Below are positions 1-9,063 of a stretch of DNA of 45,795 nt, in pieces. Made by a program: the position numbers and the translations under genes. The stretch's first letter is position 1; every line of letters starts with the position of its first letter. The DNA is from an uncultured Blautia sp. GTDB lineage: Bacteria; Bacillota; Clostridia; Lachnospirales; Lachnospiraceae. The DNA lies in NCBI GenBank assembly GCA_946629475.1, contig CAMOXX010000001.1:1-45795 (forward strand). The letters run 5' to 3'. The notes beneath the pieces were generated by a model. The model saw nothing but the letters and a program-made list of their open reading frames with translations. It did not search any database and was not told where the DNA came from.

Positions 1-11
1 CGTCTCGTTGC

Positions 12-40
12 ATTATATGGGTATTGTGGTAATCTGTCAA
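12..40 (-). promoter_or_regulatory. Sigma-A promoter reading off the left edge
   Basis: On the minus strand a perfect -35 (TTGACA, 40-35) is followed by a 17-nt spacer and a perfect -10 (TATAAT, 17-12). It lies just beyond the stop of the SGNH hydrolase gene and points out of the window, so it probably drives an unseen downstream gene. No hairpin terminator is visible between that stop codon and this promoter, so read-through from the upstream gene is possible. Confidence 0.75.
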
Positions 41-67
41 GTTTTTTATTTATTTAAGAAAATCAGG

Positions 68-1279
68 TCACTTTACCGCCGCAAGAAAATAGCGATAAAT
101 CAGGGATGTAGTCGCCTCGCTGTAATGCACACGGTCGCCCGAAAGGTATGACACACCTTTTTTTGCCAGATAGCTGTAAAGATTAAGATATTTCACGCCT
201 GAGCCAAGCGACAGAGCAGTTTTCTTAAGATACGTGTTAAATCTGACAAGATCACTGTCGGTACTGCCGTATCCATCTTTTCCGCCAAGGAACTGGCCCA
301 GTCCGGCCAGATACACACGGGCTCCCTTTGCTTTCCACTGAGGTACTGCCATTTTGTAGAATGCAGCATATCTGTTGTAATAATCGTAATCGTTGGTTCC
401 GATCCACACACAGATGTCCGTATTGCCGTCGAGTGCTGAGAGAATCTGGCTCTGGATCTCAGCGCTTGAGAGCCAGTCAATGCCGATGTTTGATTTCGCG
501 ATATAGCTCACGCCGGCACTCTGGCACCATGTGCTCATAAAAAGGACTCTCGAATCGCCGACCACCAGCAGCTTCCGGCCAGTCCCGGTCATTGCGGGTG
601 ATTCCTCGTCGGAATACTTTTCCAGGCTCTTGCTTTTTCCAAAGCTGCCATAGGCGACGCTGTCGACATTCTTTGAGTATGCGCGTACCTTGTAGTAGTA
701 GGTTCTGTTTGTAACCAGCCTGGTGTCGCGGACCGCATGAACACTGGAGCTTTCGATCGTAGCGATCTTCTGATAATCACCATTCGCCGCCACGGATCTG
801 TATATTTCGTATCCGTCAGCATAAGAATTCTTCTTCCACGTGACAACACCGCTGTCACTTTTGTCTCTCGAAGTGCTCGTAATCACCGTGCTGGGAGAAG
901 GTGCTGTCTTAACCTTCACGCTGCAGAATCCGCTGTAAATCTTCTTTCCGTTTACCCGGGTATATGACCTCATCCGATAATAATAGGTCAGGTTATATTT
1001 CCCGCGGATCTTCAATTTAGTAGTATTTCCGCTGATGGATTTGAACCAGTGGAACTTTCTGTCGGAATTCAGTTTAAACAGCTCATATCCTGTCGCACCG
1101 GGAACTTTATCCCATTTGATTGTTACGTAATTCGCCCTGGCTGAGCCGACTGCCGCCGGTTTTTCAGGAGCGGTCACTTCAGCCCTGACTGCTGCAGCAG
1201 TGCCCGGCAGCCACAGGGACAGCAGGAATGCTGCCGCAAGGATAAACGCCGCCGAACACTTACGCAAATGTCTTTTCAT
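68..1279 (-). CDS. Secreted Fn3-SGNH hydrolase
   Basis: A 403-residue exported protein. Residues 1-33 form a signal peptide (basic start, hydrophobic core, Ala-rich cleavage region). Two fibronectin type III-like modules follow (about 37-125 and 127-215, each with the W-K/Y-Y-K-V-R pattern). An SGNH/GDSL hydrolase domain then begins at about 236. Visible catalytic blocks are GDSR (Ser243), GTND (Asn296) and D-x-x-H (Asp382, His385). SGNH enzymes remove acyl or acetyl groups from carbohydrates or lipids, and the Fn3 modules may bind wall polymers. The ATG at 1279 was chosen because GGAGG sits five bases upstream; an in-frame ATG at 1291 lacks a good site. It is last in a minus-strand run of envelope genes, so deacetylation of a surface polysaccharide is plausible. 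The substrate cannot be read from the sequence. Confidence 0.85.
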   Translation of the reverse strand: MKRHLRKCSAAFILAAAFLLSLWLPGTAAAVRAEVTAPEKPAAVGSARANYVTIKWDKVPGATGYELFKLNSDRKFHWFKSISGNTTKLKIRGKYNLTYYYRMRSYTRVNGKKIYSGFCSVKVKTAPSPSTVITSTSRDKSDSGVVTWKKNSYADGYEIYRSVAANGDYQKIATIESSSVHAVRDTRLVTNRTYYYKVRAYSKNVDSVAYGSFGKSKSLEKYSDEESPAMTGTGRKLLVVGDSRVLFMSTWCQSAGVSYIAKSNIGIDWLSSAEIQSQILSALDGNTDICVWIGTNDYDYYNRYAAFYKMAVPQWKAKGARVYLAGLGQFLGGKDGYGSTDSDLVRFNTYLKKTALSLGSGVKYLNLYSYLAKKGVSYLSGDRVHYSEATTSLIYRYFLAAVK

Positions 1280-1311
1280 AAAATCCTCCATACTGCTTTA
1301 AAAGTAACTGA

Positions 1312-1845
1312 TTATTCGGAAATCTCCGCTTCCTCCGGTACCGCCTCTTCTGTTTCTTCAGCGGCTTCCTCCGGCGCTGTCACTTCCTCGGCATCTTCAT
1401 CTTCTGCAGGGGCATCCTCAGCGTCAGAATTTCCGGGGATCTCCTCAAACTCAGGTTCCTCTTCTTCTTCCGGTTCGGGATCCGGAACCGGTGTTCCGCA
1501 GTACGGGCAGAATGAAGCATATTTATCAACTTCCTTCTTGCAGGCCGGGCAGATTTTCTGTCCTTTCTTTCCTGCAGCATCCGCCTTCAGCTCATCAGCG
1601 GCATCTTCATGCCCCTTAATCTCCTCACAGAGAGATACCAGGTCGCTGTCCACTTCCCCGCCTTCGAGAAATCTGGAATAAACAATCCTGCCGATGTCCG
1701 TCATAAGCTTTTCAGCCATGCGCTCTTCACCGGCTATTCTGCTTCTCAGCTTCTGGGTTTCGTAGACAGAATTGACTCTCTCTGTCAGACTCTGAGCTTT
1801 TTTCGAAAGCGTTCCGCCCAGCTCGTCAAAAAAGTCCTTAGCCAT
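1312..1845 (-). CDS. Zinc-ribbon protein with coiled-coil start and acidic tail
   Basis: A 177-residue cytoplasmic-looking protein with no signal peptide or membrane segment. The N-terminal half is helical and charged (about 1-90). A C-x2-C...C-x2-C zinc ribbon (CPAC and CPYC) follows near residues 100-120. The C-terminal third is almost entirely Glu, Asp, Ala and Pro. Proteins of this layout are common in Lachnospiraceae and are usually annotated only as zinc-ribbon domain proteins. The start at 1845 is preceded by AAGGAG nine bases upstream; the ATG at 1854 directly abuts that site. It lies between the ClpX-like ATPase and the SGNH hydrolase on the same strand. No specific function can be assigned. 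Confidence 0.75.
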   Translation of the reverse strand: MAKDFFDELGGTLSKKAQSLTERVNSVYETQKLRSRIAGEERMAEKLMTDIGRIVYSRFLEGGEVDSDLVSLCEEIKGHEDAADELKADAAGKKGQKICPACKKEVDKYASFCPYCGTPVPDPEPEEEEEPEFEEIPGNSDAEDAPAEDEDAEEVTAPEEAAEETEEAVPEEAEISE

Positions 1846-1911
1846 AGTAACCATCTCCTTTTCTTTTATTCAGAAACAGCCGGCCGCAAGAACCGGCATG
1901 CTCCGCCAAAT

Positions 1912-3339
1912 CTACATACTCCCCGGCAGAACCCCTTCCTGCCCCCGCATATAGATCCCCGGACCTCCGCGGCCCTCAATATACTCCCTCGTAATGACGA
2001 CCTGTCCGATGCTGTCGTCCTTCGGGATCTCGTACATAATATCCAGCATATACTTCTCCAGGACAGCCCGGAGTGCCCTTGCGCCTGTGTCCTTCTCCAT
2101 CGCCTTCGCGGCAATCGCATACAGCGCGCCGTCATCAAAGGCAAGCCTGACCTCATCCATCGCCAGAAGCTTCTGATACTGCTTCAGAATGGCGTTCTTC
2201 GGCTCCTTCAGGATACGCACCAGCATATCCTCCGTGAGACCGTCCATCGTAAATACAACAGGCAGTCTGCCCAGGAACTCCGGGATCATCCCGAATTTCC
2301 GAAGATCTTCCACCGTCACTTTTTCAAGCAGATGGGGATCATTGTCATACTTGTCCTTCAGGTCGGCATAAAAACCGATGGAGGCCTGCTTGTTCAGTCT
2401 CTCCTTGATGATACTGTCAAGATCGGGAAATGCTCCGCCGCAGATAAACAGGATGTTGCTCGTATTGACGATCGCCATGGGCACCATCGCGTTTTTGCTG
2501 CTGGCACCGACGGGAACCTCAATTTCACTCCCCTCAAGGAGCTTCAGCATCCCCTGCTGGACCGCTTCCCCACTGACATCTCTCTGATTGGTATTTTTCT
2601 TTTTGGCAATCTTATCGATCTCATCGATAAAGATGATGCCGTGCTCCGCCTTCTCCACATCGTTGTCCGCTGCGGCGAGCAGCTTGGATACCACACTCTC
2701 GATGTCATCGCCGATATACCCGGCTTCGGTTAAAGATGTAGCATCCGCTATCGCGAGCGGCACATCCAGCAGTTTTGCCAGTGTCTTTACCAGATACGTT
2801 TTTCCGCAGCCTGTCGGGCCGATCATCAGCATGTTGGACTTTTCGATTTCGACTCCGTCCTCCATATCCGACGCTACTCTTTTGTAATGATTGTATACAG
2901 CCACGGACATTACTTTTTTCGCGTAATCCTGTCCGATGACATGCTCATCCAGGGCAGCCTTGATCCGATGAGGCGAAGGGATTCTGCGGAAGTCAAAGGA
3001 AGGAGCCTTCGCGTCCGTCTTTTTTTCCGCTTCTTTCTTCTTTTTCACTTTTTTCGGGGTTCCTGCGGGGTTGTTAAACGCACTCAGGTCAAGCATACTG
3101 ATATTTGGAATATTGATCATTCCCGAAGGATTGAAAACGCCGTCCGGGAACTGGGTATTCATCATATCGAAGCTTTTCTGCATGCAGTCCGTGCAAATAT
3201 GAATATCGTTCGGAAGAACAATCATTCCGCTGCATTCCGATTCCGGTCTTCTGCAGAGGAAACAGAAGCTTTCATATTCCTTGTCATCTTCAGATGATTC
3301 TTCTGTCTTCCGTTCAAATTCGTCAAAATCTTCTGCCAT
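1912..3339 (-). CDS. clpX: ClpX-like AAA+ unfoldase
   Basis: A 475-residue member of the ClpX family, the hexameric ATPase that unfolds proteins and feeds them to ClpP. An N-terminal C4 zinc module (Cys26, Cys29, Cys49, Cys52) is followed by a Lys-rich linker. The AAA+ domain has Walker A GPTGCGKT at 174-181, Walker B IIFIDEID, a pore loop GYIG (usually GYVG) and the sensor region RALRAVLEKYMLDIMYEIP. An IGF tripeptide sits at the ClpP-docking position. It is longer than typical ClpX (about 420) because of the extended N-terminus and linker, so it may be a second ClpX paralogue rather than the housekeeping copy; no clpP or tig lies next to it. The start at 3339 has AAAGGAG five bases upstream, and a promoter is visible at 3408-3437. 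Confidence 0.85.
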   Translation of the reverse strand: MAEDFDEFERKTEESSEDDKEYESFCFLCRRPESECSGMIVLPNDIHICTDCMQKSFDMMNTQFPDGVFNPSGMINIPNISMLDLSAFNNPAGTPKKVKKKKEAEKKTDAKAPSFDFRRIPSPHRIKAALDEHVIGQDYAKKVMSVAVYNHYKRVASDMEDGVEIEKSNMLMIGPTGCGKTYLVKTLAKLLDVPLAIADATSLTEAGYIGDDIESVVSKLLAAADNDVEKAEHGIIFIDEIDKIAKKKNTNQRDVSGEAVQQGMLKLLEGSEIEVPVGASSKNAMVPMAIVNTSNILFICGGAFPDLDSIIKERLNKQASIGFYADLKDKYDNDPHLLEKVTVEDLRKFGMIPEFLGRLPVVFTMDGLTEDMLVRILKEPKNAILKQYQKLLAMDEVRLAFDDGALYAIAAKAMEKDTGARALRAVLEKYMLDIMYEIPKDDSIGQVVITREYIEGRGGPGIYMRGQEGVLPGSM

Positions 3340-3407
3340 TGATACTCCTTTCGGTATTATTACAGAATATTGCACAACATATTAAGGACAAAATCCCGCC
3401 AGTTCGA

Positions 3408-3437
3408 ATTATACCACATTATGTAAAGAAATCACAA
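3408..3437 (-). promoter_or_regulatory. Promoter of the ClpX-like gene
   Basis: On the minus strand TTGTGA (3437-3432) is separated by 18 nt from a consensus TATAAT (3413-3408), about 70 nt upstream of the ATG at 3339. It sits in the A/T-rich gap after the HtrA gene. A separate promoter suggests the ClpX-like gene can be expressed independently of htrA. Confidence 0.6.
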
Positions 3438-3468
3438 TACTTTTTTAAAAATTTAACAATTTAGTGAT

Positions 3469-4893
3469 TTATCCGTCCTGAGGCCTGGCACCCATCGTTA
3501 CATATACCGACTGCTCTTCATAAACTCCCGATGCATTCTTTCTCGCAATCACAATCTCGACGCTCTCACCCGCGCGGTAATACGCAAGCTTTTCAATCAG
3601 ATCCGTGCGGTCCTGCACAGGATATCCGTCCAGTTCCGTAATGATATCGCCCTGCTGGATTCCTGCGTTAAACGCAGCTCCGCCCTCGAAGGCTTCTGCC
3701 ACAAATGCTCCTTCAGGGATACCGTACATTCTGGAAGCTTCCCATCCCATGTCCGCTACGGAAACTCCGAGATAAGCGGCCGACGAGCTGTCAGCCTTAG
3801 TTCTCGTCTCCCTTGTCATCAGTTCATTCAGGATCGGCGAAGCCTTTGAAATAGGGATCGCGTATCCCATGCCTTCCACTCTGCTGTCAGCATATTTTGC
3901 GGAATTGATCCCAATCACTTCGCCATTCATATTCAGGAGGGCGCCGCCGCTGTTTCCCGGATTGATGGCGGCATCTGTCTGGATCAGTCCTTCAGCCACG
4001 GATGTCCCGGCCGAAATTGAACGGTTCAGGGCACTGATCCAGCCGGATGTAACCGACTGGCCATAGCCAAGCGCATTTCCGATCGCAACCACCTGTTCTC
4101 CGACAACCAGATCATCAGAATCCCCAAGGGTAGCAATTTTAATCCTGCTCATTGTCTCTGAAGGAATATCCGACTTGTTAACTGCCACGACGGCCAGATC
4201 ATTATCTGCATCCGTTCCCTTGATCGACGCGCTTACCGCCCCGTCATAGTTAAGGTCGCTTGTTATCCTGCTCATCAGGCTCTGCCACTCCGAAGCCTTC
4301 TGCTCATCGCCTCCGATAAAAAGGACGCTGAGTGTCGATGCGCCGGAAACCACATGATTGTTCGTCGCAATCAGAAGCTCATCCTCATTTTCACCGACAA
4401 TGATTCCTGATCCGCTGCCCGCGCTCTCATACCTCTGACTGCGGTACCCGAAAAAGTCCGGGATTTCCTGGATGCTCACTGTTGTGATAGCCACAACGGC
4501 AGGCATGCATTCCGCAGCGACATCCGCCACCGCTCCTTTTCCCGTCACGGAAGCGGCTTCCGATGAGCTTGCCGCCTGGCTTCCATAAGTTTCCGCAGGG
4601 ACAGTTTCTTCGTGGACGAGCGGCTCTGTGCGGCTGATTACGGAAGAAGGGGCTGTGCTGCCGGAAATGTCCGGCGCGGATACAGCCCGCAGGACAAGTC
4701 CGGAAACCAGTCCGAACACTGCAGCCACGGCAGCCGTTTTCAAAAGCAGAACGCCAAAGCTTTGTCTTTTTTTCTCTTCTCTGCCGGAGTTCCCGCCGGT
4801 TCTCCGGTTTATATTATAATAGCCGTACCGGGAAGGTTTTGCCTTGTCAGTACTACCCGCATAATCATCTCCGGTCCAGAATCCGTCACTCAT
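3469..4893 (-). CDS. htrA: HtrA/DegP-family membrane-anchored serine protease
   Basis: A 474-residue trypsin-like protease with one N-terminal membrane anchor (about 46-69), a Ser/Thr/Ala-rich linker, a protease domain (about 120-345) and one PDZ domain (about 370-465). The catalytic triad is visible as His180 (NNHVV), Asp232 (NDLAVV) and Ser315 (GNSGGALL). This layout (cytoplasmic tail, single helix, extracytoplasmic protease plus PDZ) is typical of Gram-positive HtrA proteins, which degrade or refold misfolded exported proteins. The residues between His180 and Asp232 are extended compared with compact family members. GGAGG lies seven bases before the ATG. It sits among polysaccharide-assembly and unfoldase genes, consistent with envelope stress control. 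Confidence 0.93.
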   Translation of the reverse strand: MSDGFWTGDDYAGSTDKAKPSRYGYYNINRRTGGNSGREEKKRQSFGVLLLKTAAVAAVFGLVSGLVLRAVSAPDISGSTAPSSVISRTEPLVHEETVPAETYGSQAASSSEAASVTGKGAVADVAAECMPAVVAITTVSIQEIPDFFGYRSQRYESAGSGSGIIVGENEDELLIATNNHVVSGASTLSVLFIGGDEQKASEWQSLMSRITSDLNYDGAVSASIKGTDADNDLAVVAVNKSDIPSETMSRIKIATLGDSDDLVVGEQVVAIGNALGYGQSVTSGWISALNRSISAGTSVAEGLIQTDAAINPGNSGGALLNMNGEVIGINSAKYADSRVEGMGYAIPISKASPILNELMTRETRTKADSSSAAYLGVSVADMGWEASRMYGIPEGAFVAEAFEGGAAFNAGIQQGDIITELDGYPVQDRTDLIEKLAYYRAGESVEIVIARKNASGVYEEQSVYVTMGARPQDG

Positions 4894-4941
4894 ATTCTGA
4901 CCTCCATACCACGTTTTTGTGTAGTGTATCAGGGAAATGTG

Positions 4942-5865
4942 TTAAAAATGTGACTGATTCCAATATTCTTTGTTGAATGTACATGCCCGGATAATGCGGG
5001 ATGGAAGCTGGCGGTATCTGCACCCGAGCGTATATCCGGCATATTTTGCCGCGCTCATAATAATGAGCTCCGGGATCCGTCCGATATGGCCATTTGAGGC
5101 AAGATACCGCGCCGTCTCCTTCACGAGCCGGATTCCTTCCCCTTCTGAACGGATGCCTCCAAATACTTCCGGATACTCTGCCTGGGAGACCCCTATGTCA
5201 AAATTCCGATGAAACTGTTCAGCCGGATTATAATTGTGGGAATGATAAACTTCCGCCTCTGCCGCGTAGGCCACGCCGTACCCCGCATGCATCAGCCTGG
5301 ACGCCATGATCATATCCTCATTAAAAATTGTTTTCTCCGGGAATCCACCCGCGGCGAGATAACTGCTTCTCCGATATGCGGCACACACGTTTGAGCAGAA
5401 AAATGTCTTGATCCCATACCTGTCTGTGTCCTCCAGATGGCGGACACAGGATTCATCCGGGTAGTTAAAAGCACGGGTGCGCCGCTCAATCACACCGCTC
5501 CCCTTTTTTGGCCTCTGTCTCGCATAAGCTGCTGCCGTATCAGGTGATCCTGTGATCGGAGCAGTCAGTTTTTCCAGAAGGTTCTTTCTCACAGGAACTG
5601 CATCCTGCGTCATAAAAACCAGAATATCCGCCCCGGACCTCTCCGCCGCTTCACTTCTGGTTCCGCCATGGTCAAACTCCTCCTTACGGATATGCCTTAC
5701 CTCGAGAAGCGGAAACTGTGCTTCCCATTCGGGATTCCAGTATTCCTCTCCGGTATTCACCACTGAAATATGCTCCGGCAGCACGCTCTGCGCGGACAGA
5801 CGTTTCAGGATCTCACAGAACTCCCGGCCGGGCCGGTATGTTGGAATAATCACATCTATCTTCAT
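4942..5865 (-). CDS. GT-A family 2 glycosyltransferase, rhamnosyltransferase-like
   Basis: A 307-residue family 2 glycosyltransferase with the N-terminal nucleotide-sugar fold (VIIPTYRPG) and a DxD-like acidic centre near FMTQDAVP. The acceptor-side NEDMIMASR segment matches the ED motif of rhamnosyltransferases. It has no strong membrane helices, so it probably acts on the cytoplasmic face of the membrane on a lipid-linked glycan. The start at 5865 has GAGGGTG three bases upstream. It follows the LCP gene after a 62-bp gap that contains a stem-loop. Sugar donor and acceptor cannot be determined from the sequence; a rhamnosyl donor is only suggested by similarity. Confidence 0.85.
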   Translation of the reverse strand: MKIDVIIPTYRPGREFCEILKRLSAQSVLPEHISVVNTGEEYWNPEWEAQFPLLEVRHIRKEEFDHGGTRSEAAERSGADILVFMTQDAVPVRKNLLEKLTAPITGSPDTAAAYARQRPKKGSGVIERRTRAFNYPDESCVRHLEDTDRYGIKTFFCSNVCAAYRRSSYLAAGGFPEKTIFNEDMIMASRLMHAGYGVAYAAEAEVYHSHNYNPAEQFHRNFDIGVSQAEYPEVFGGIRSEGEGIRLVKETARYLASNGHIGRIPELIIMSAAKYAGYTLGCRYRQLPSRIIRACTFNKEYWNQSHF

Positions 5866-5883
5866 TTTTCACCCTCAAGCAAG

Positions 5884-5906
5884 CAGCAGCCCGGGCAGGG
5901 CTGCTG
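5884..5906 (-). terminator. GC-rich stem-loop between the LCP and glycosyltransferase genes
   Basis: A perfect 9-bp inverted repeat (CAGCAGCCC / GGGCTGCTG) with a 5-nt loop. A clean T-run (TTTTGTTT) follows only on the plus strand, where no gene would need it. On the minus strand it is followed by CTTGCTTG. It may act as a weak terminator or an mRNA processing or stability element between two cotranscribed genes. Confidence 0.5.
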
Positions 5907-5927
5907 TTTTGTTTACATATCACATTA

Positions 5928-7565
5928 TCAGGCGGCCTCCGCGCCATAATCGGCACCGTCCGGATTTCCTCCATCGTACCCGGTGTCAAACCCTGCGTCA
6001 CCGTATTCTCCGATATCTCCTCCGGAATCGTAGCTGAAAGCATCTCCGGAATCATAACCGGAATCCGTTCCGCCGTCCGTGTAGGAAGATTCGCTCACAC
6101 CCGCGTCATAGCCGGGGTCTGTATATACAGGTTCAGCCGGAAGCTCTGACTGGAGCTCCGTGGATTCCGGGAGCGTCCCGCTGTCCGGTGCCTGATAGCT
6201 GTCCCCCGGATCATAGGCTGTCCCTTCGTCTGCAGGAGCGCTTGCGGGCTCCGCCGTGATGGTATCTGATGCAATGACGGTATCGGGAGCAGCATCCATA
6301 TAAGAATCCGTTTCTGTATAAGAGGTCAGCTCCTCCGACGGATCTGAATAGGATTGCTCCGTCACAGTCATATATCCGTAATCCTCATAAGTATTTCCGC
6401 CGGAACCGTTGTCCTGCCAGAGGAAAATATCCTCGGCATCTCCCTTCTCATAAGTGACAGCCGGAGCCTCATCCCGGGTTTTTTCGGCGCCGCCGACAAT
6501 TTCGAGGATTTTATTGCTGCACTCTTCCACAGTCGGCGACGGTTCATAGCCGGCTTTTTCATAGAAAAACTCATGCAGGCCGGATACATTCACCGAGAGG
6601 GACATCGGTACGATAATGCTCCCGCGCACATCGGAAAACTTGTAGATCATCGGAAACCCGCCGGTCATATCGATCGTATAGCCCATCAGCTGTGGAAGCA
6701 TGCTCAGGATTTCCGTCTGGGAGAGGGATGTCCTCACCATAGGGAATACCCGGTCCATCAGCTTCATAATAGTCGGAAGCCCGGAAGAGACCGCCTTGGT
6801 GGCCAGCAGGCCGATCACACGTCTCTGCCGCTCTGTCCGGCCCATATCCAGGCTGCTGGTATAACGGATGCGGCAGTAGGATGTCACCTGCACCCCGTTC
6901 AGGTCATACAGCCCGAGAATCTCCTCCTGATCCTCCGGCTCTTTCTCCGGCAGCTCCACCGGAGTGTAGCTTTTTCCCGTCTCCTCAGCCGTCTCCACGC
7001 AGTAATTGTTCATGTGGACGATCTCCGCATAGGACAGGGGAACCGACAGACCTCCAAGCGCATCCACTGCCTCCGCCAGCGCGTTGAAGTCGATGGTGAT
7101 ATAATCGGTAATAGCCAGATCCAGGTTCCTGTTCAGCATATTGACTGCCTGTCGAGGCCCTCCGTAGGCATATGCGGCATTGGCCTTTGCATAAATATCA
7201 TCGCCGATATTCAGGAGGGTGTCGCGGTAGATCGAAACCAGCCTCACCTTCTGCGTATCATTATTGATACTGCAGATGATCATCGTATCACTGTTCTCCC
7301 CTGAGAGAGCTTCGTTCTGGTCACGGTGATCAATCCCGAAAAGCGCATATGTCCGGTAGCCTGTCATCCGCGGAACTTCCTCGTTGGTGACAATCACACC
7401 CTTTGATATTTTTCCCTCGTCATTCAGCGTTACCTCAGGAGCCTCGCTCACAATGGAAAGCCGTTCCGTCAGCTGTCCGTAGACATACAGCCCGCCGATC
7501 AGCAAAATCAGAACCACTGCCTCAGCCGCAAGCAGAATCCCCTTCAGAACTCTGTGCTTTTTCAT
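5928..7565 (-). CDS. LytR-CpsA-Psr (LCP) family glycopolymer ligase
   Basis: A 545-residue protein with a short cytoplasmic start, one membrane helix (about 10-30) and an extracellular LCP domain (about 70-320). The LCP domain carries conserved features such as GIDHRD, DTMIICSIN and the Arg-rich VRLVSIYRDTL. LCP enzymes transfer undecaprenyl-linked glycopolymers (teichoic acid or capsule) onto peptidoglycan. A long C-terminal tail of about 150 residues is low complexity, rich in Tyr, Asp, Gly and Ser, and is not part of the usual domain. The start codon at 7565 has GAGGGAAC upstream. The gene follows the initiating sugar transferase by 10 bp, so the two probably begin and end the same polymer pathway. 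Confidence 0.93.
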   Translation of the reverse strand: MKKHRVLKGILLAAEAVVLILLIGGLYVYGQLTERLSIVSEAPEVTLNDEGKISKGVIVTNEEVPRMTGYRTYALFGIDHRDQNEALSGENSDTMIICSINNDTQKVRLVSIYRDTLLNIGDDIYAKANAAYAYGGPRQAVNMLNRNLDLAITDYITIDFNALAEAVDALGGLSVPLSYAEIVHMNNYCVETAEETGKSYTPVELPEKEPEDQEEILGLYDLNGVQVTSYCRIRYTSSLDMGRTERQRRVIGLLATKAVSSGLPTIMKLMDRVFPMVRTSLSQTEILSMLPQLMGYTIDMTGGFPMIYKFSDVRGSIIVPMSLSVNVSGLHEFFYEKAGYEPSPTVEECSNKILEIVGGAEKTRDEAPAVTYEKGDAEDIFLWQDNGSGGNTYEDYGYMTVTEQSYSDPSEELTSYTETDSYMDAAPDTVIASDTITAEPASAPADEGTAYDPGDSYQAPDSGTLPESTELQSELPAEPVYTDPGYDAGVSESSYTDGGTDSGYDSGDAFSYDSGGDIGEYGDAGFDTGYDGGNPDGADYGAEAA

Positions 7566-7575
7566 GTTTGTTCCC

Positions 7576-8979
7576 TCAATATGCGTTCTTATTGATAAAC
7601 CCTTTAAATACCGTCAGGATCAGGATCTTAATATCAAGCCCGACTGTCCAGTTTTCAATATAATAAAGATCATGGTCGATCCTCTTCCGGATGGAGGTAT
7701 CGCCCCGGTAGCCGTTCACCTGTGCCCACCCCGTCAGACCCGGGCGGACCTGGTGCTTGATCATGTAGCGCGGGATCTCCTCACGGAATTTTTCCACAAA
7801 AAACGGCCGTTCCGGTCTCGGCCCAACCAGACTCATCTGGCCGGTCAGGATATTGAACAGCTGCGGAAGCTCATCTATGCTGGTTCGACGCATAAACCTT
7901 CCCACCCGTGTAACTCTCGGGTCGTTTTTCACGGTCCATGCTTTTTTCTCCTGCTCCAGAGGCTGAACCTCCATGGAGCGGAACTTATACATCCAGAATG
8001 TTTTGTTGTGAAGTCCTACCCGCTCCTGCTTATAAATCAGGGGACCGGGCGAGGTCAGCTTGATCAGGATGCACATCGCCAGCATCAGAGGAGAAGAAAT
8101 GATGATTGCCATGAGAGAGCCGACAATGTCCATTCCCCTTTTGATCATTGCATTGAAGTTATTGCTCAGCGGGACATAGCGGATGTTGATGACCGGAAGT
8201 CCCTGGATATCCTCGGTATAAGGCCGGGTCGGGATAATGTTGCTGTAGTCCGGAATGAATTTTGTGTGCACGCCGGATTTTTCGCACATACTGACAATCT
8301 GCTCCAGCCGGTAATACTCGCTCAGGCTCAGAGTGATCGCGATCTCATCCAGACTGCTGTTCGGAAGTACAACCATCAGGTTGGCAATCCGCCCCAGGAC
8401 CTTGATTCCTCTGTATTTTGTCCCGGAAGGCACATTGTCATCCAGAATTCCTCGCACCACATACCCCCACTGGGGGTTTTCCAGTATCCTGTCGATATAT
8501 TCCTCACTGGCACGGCTGTAGCCCACCAGCAGCACCTGTTTCTGGTTGAGTCCCTTCCGCCTCATATCCCGAAGGATATAAAAGACGAGCATACGGACTC
8601 CCCACTCCAGGATCGTATTGACAAAGTAAAAGATAAAAAAAGTCAGACGGGAATAGTTATTCTCGTCGATCACATACAAAACAGAGATAATTACCAGAAG
8701 GCCGAGCGTATTCGCTTTAACTACATTTGAGAGGACCAGCCTCCTCCCCTGCATCCGCAGCGGAGTATAAAGAGAAAAGGCGTGGTACAGAAGCAGGTAT
8801 CCGGGTATGATGAATACCAGCAGAAACATGAAGTCGCTGAATGTTTTGGTCGTTATTGCGGAATCCGCAAAGGGTCCCCTGAATCTCATCCACCATGCAA
8901 GCAGGTAGGAAAAGCCGGTCACGAGGACATCAATGACAATATGTGCCCGGCTGAAATGTTTTTCGTTATCTATAATCAA
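7576..8979 (-). CDS. Polyprenyl-phosphate initiating sugar transferase
   Basis: A 467-residue membrane protein. It has four or five N-terminal helices, a central nucleotide-binding-like domain and a C-terminal bacterial sugar transferase domain (from about 275). That domain includes a membrane-embedded hairpin, the YKFRSM motif, DELPQ, SLVGPRP and PGLTGWAQVNG. Enzymes of this family put the first sugar phosphate on undecaprenyl phosphate to start exopolysaccharide or capsule units. The start is a TTG at 8979, chosen because AGAGGTGG lies about seven bases upstream and no early ATG exists. It is preceded by a terminator (9064-9092) and followed directly by the LCP gene. Confidence 0.93.
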   Translation of the reverse strand: MIIDNEKHFSRAHIVIDVLVTGFSYLLAWWMRFRGPFADSAITTKTFSDFMFLLVFIIPGYLLLYHAFSLYTPLRMQGRRLVLSNVVKANTLGLLVIISVLYVIDENNYSRLTFFIFYFVNTILEWGVRMLVFYILRDMRRKGLNQKQVLLVGYSRASEEYIDRILENPQWGYVVRGILDDNVPSGTKYRGIKVLGRIANLMVVLPNSSLDEIAITLSLSEYYRLEQIVSMCEKSGVHTKFIPDYSNIIPTRPYTEDIQGLPVINIRYVPLSNNFNAMIKRGMDIVGSLMAIIISSPLMLAMCILIKLTSPGPLIYKQERVGLHNKTFWMYKFRSMEVQPLEQEKKAWTVKNDPRVTRVGRFMRRTSIDELPQLFNILTGQMSLVGPRPERPFFVEKFREEIPRYMIKHQVRPGLTGWAQVNGYRGDTSIRKRIDHDLYYIENWTVGLDIKILILTVFKGFINKNAY

Positions 8980-9063
8980 TTTTTGCCACCTCTGTCTAAA
9001 CTGTAACCGGGCAAAAGCACTGCATCCCTGTGTGCCATTTTTTTACAATACTTAGACAAAACA

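Noticed and set aside
1879..1897. Terminator after the ClpX-like gene
   Set aside because: The stem is only 5 bp (GCCGG/CCGGC) and the following sequence is poor in T, so evidence is too weak.
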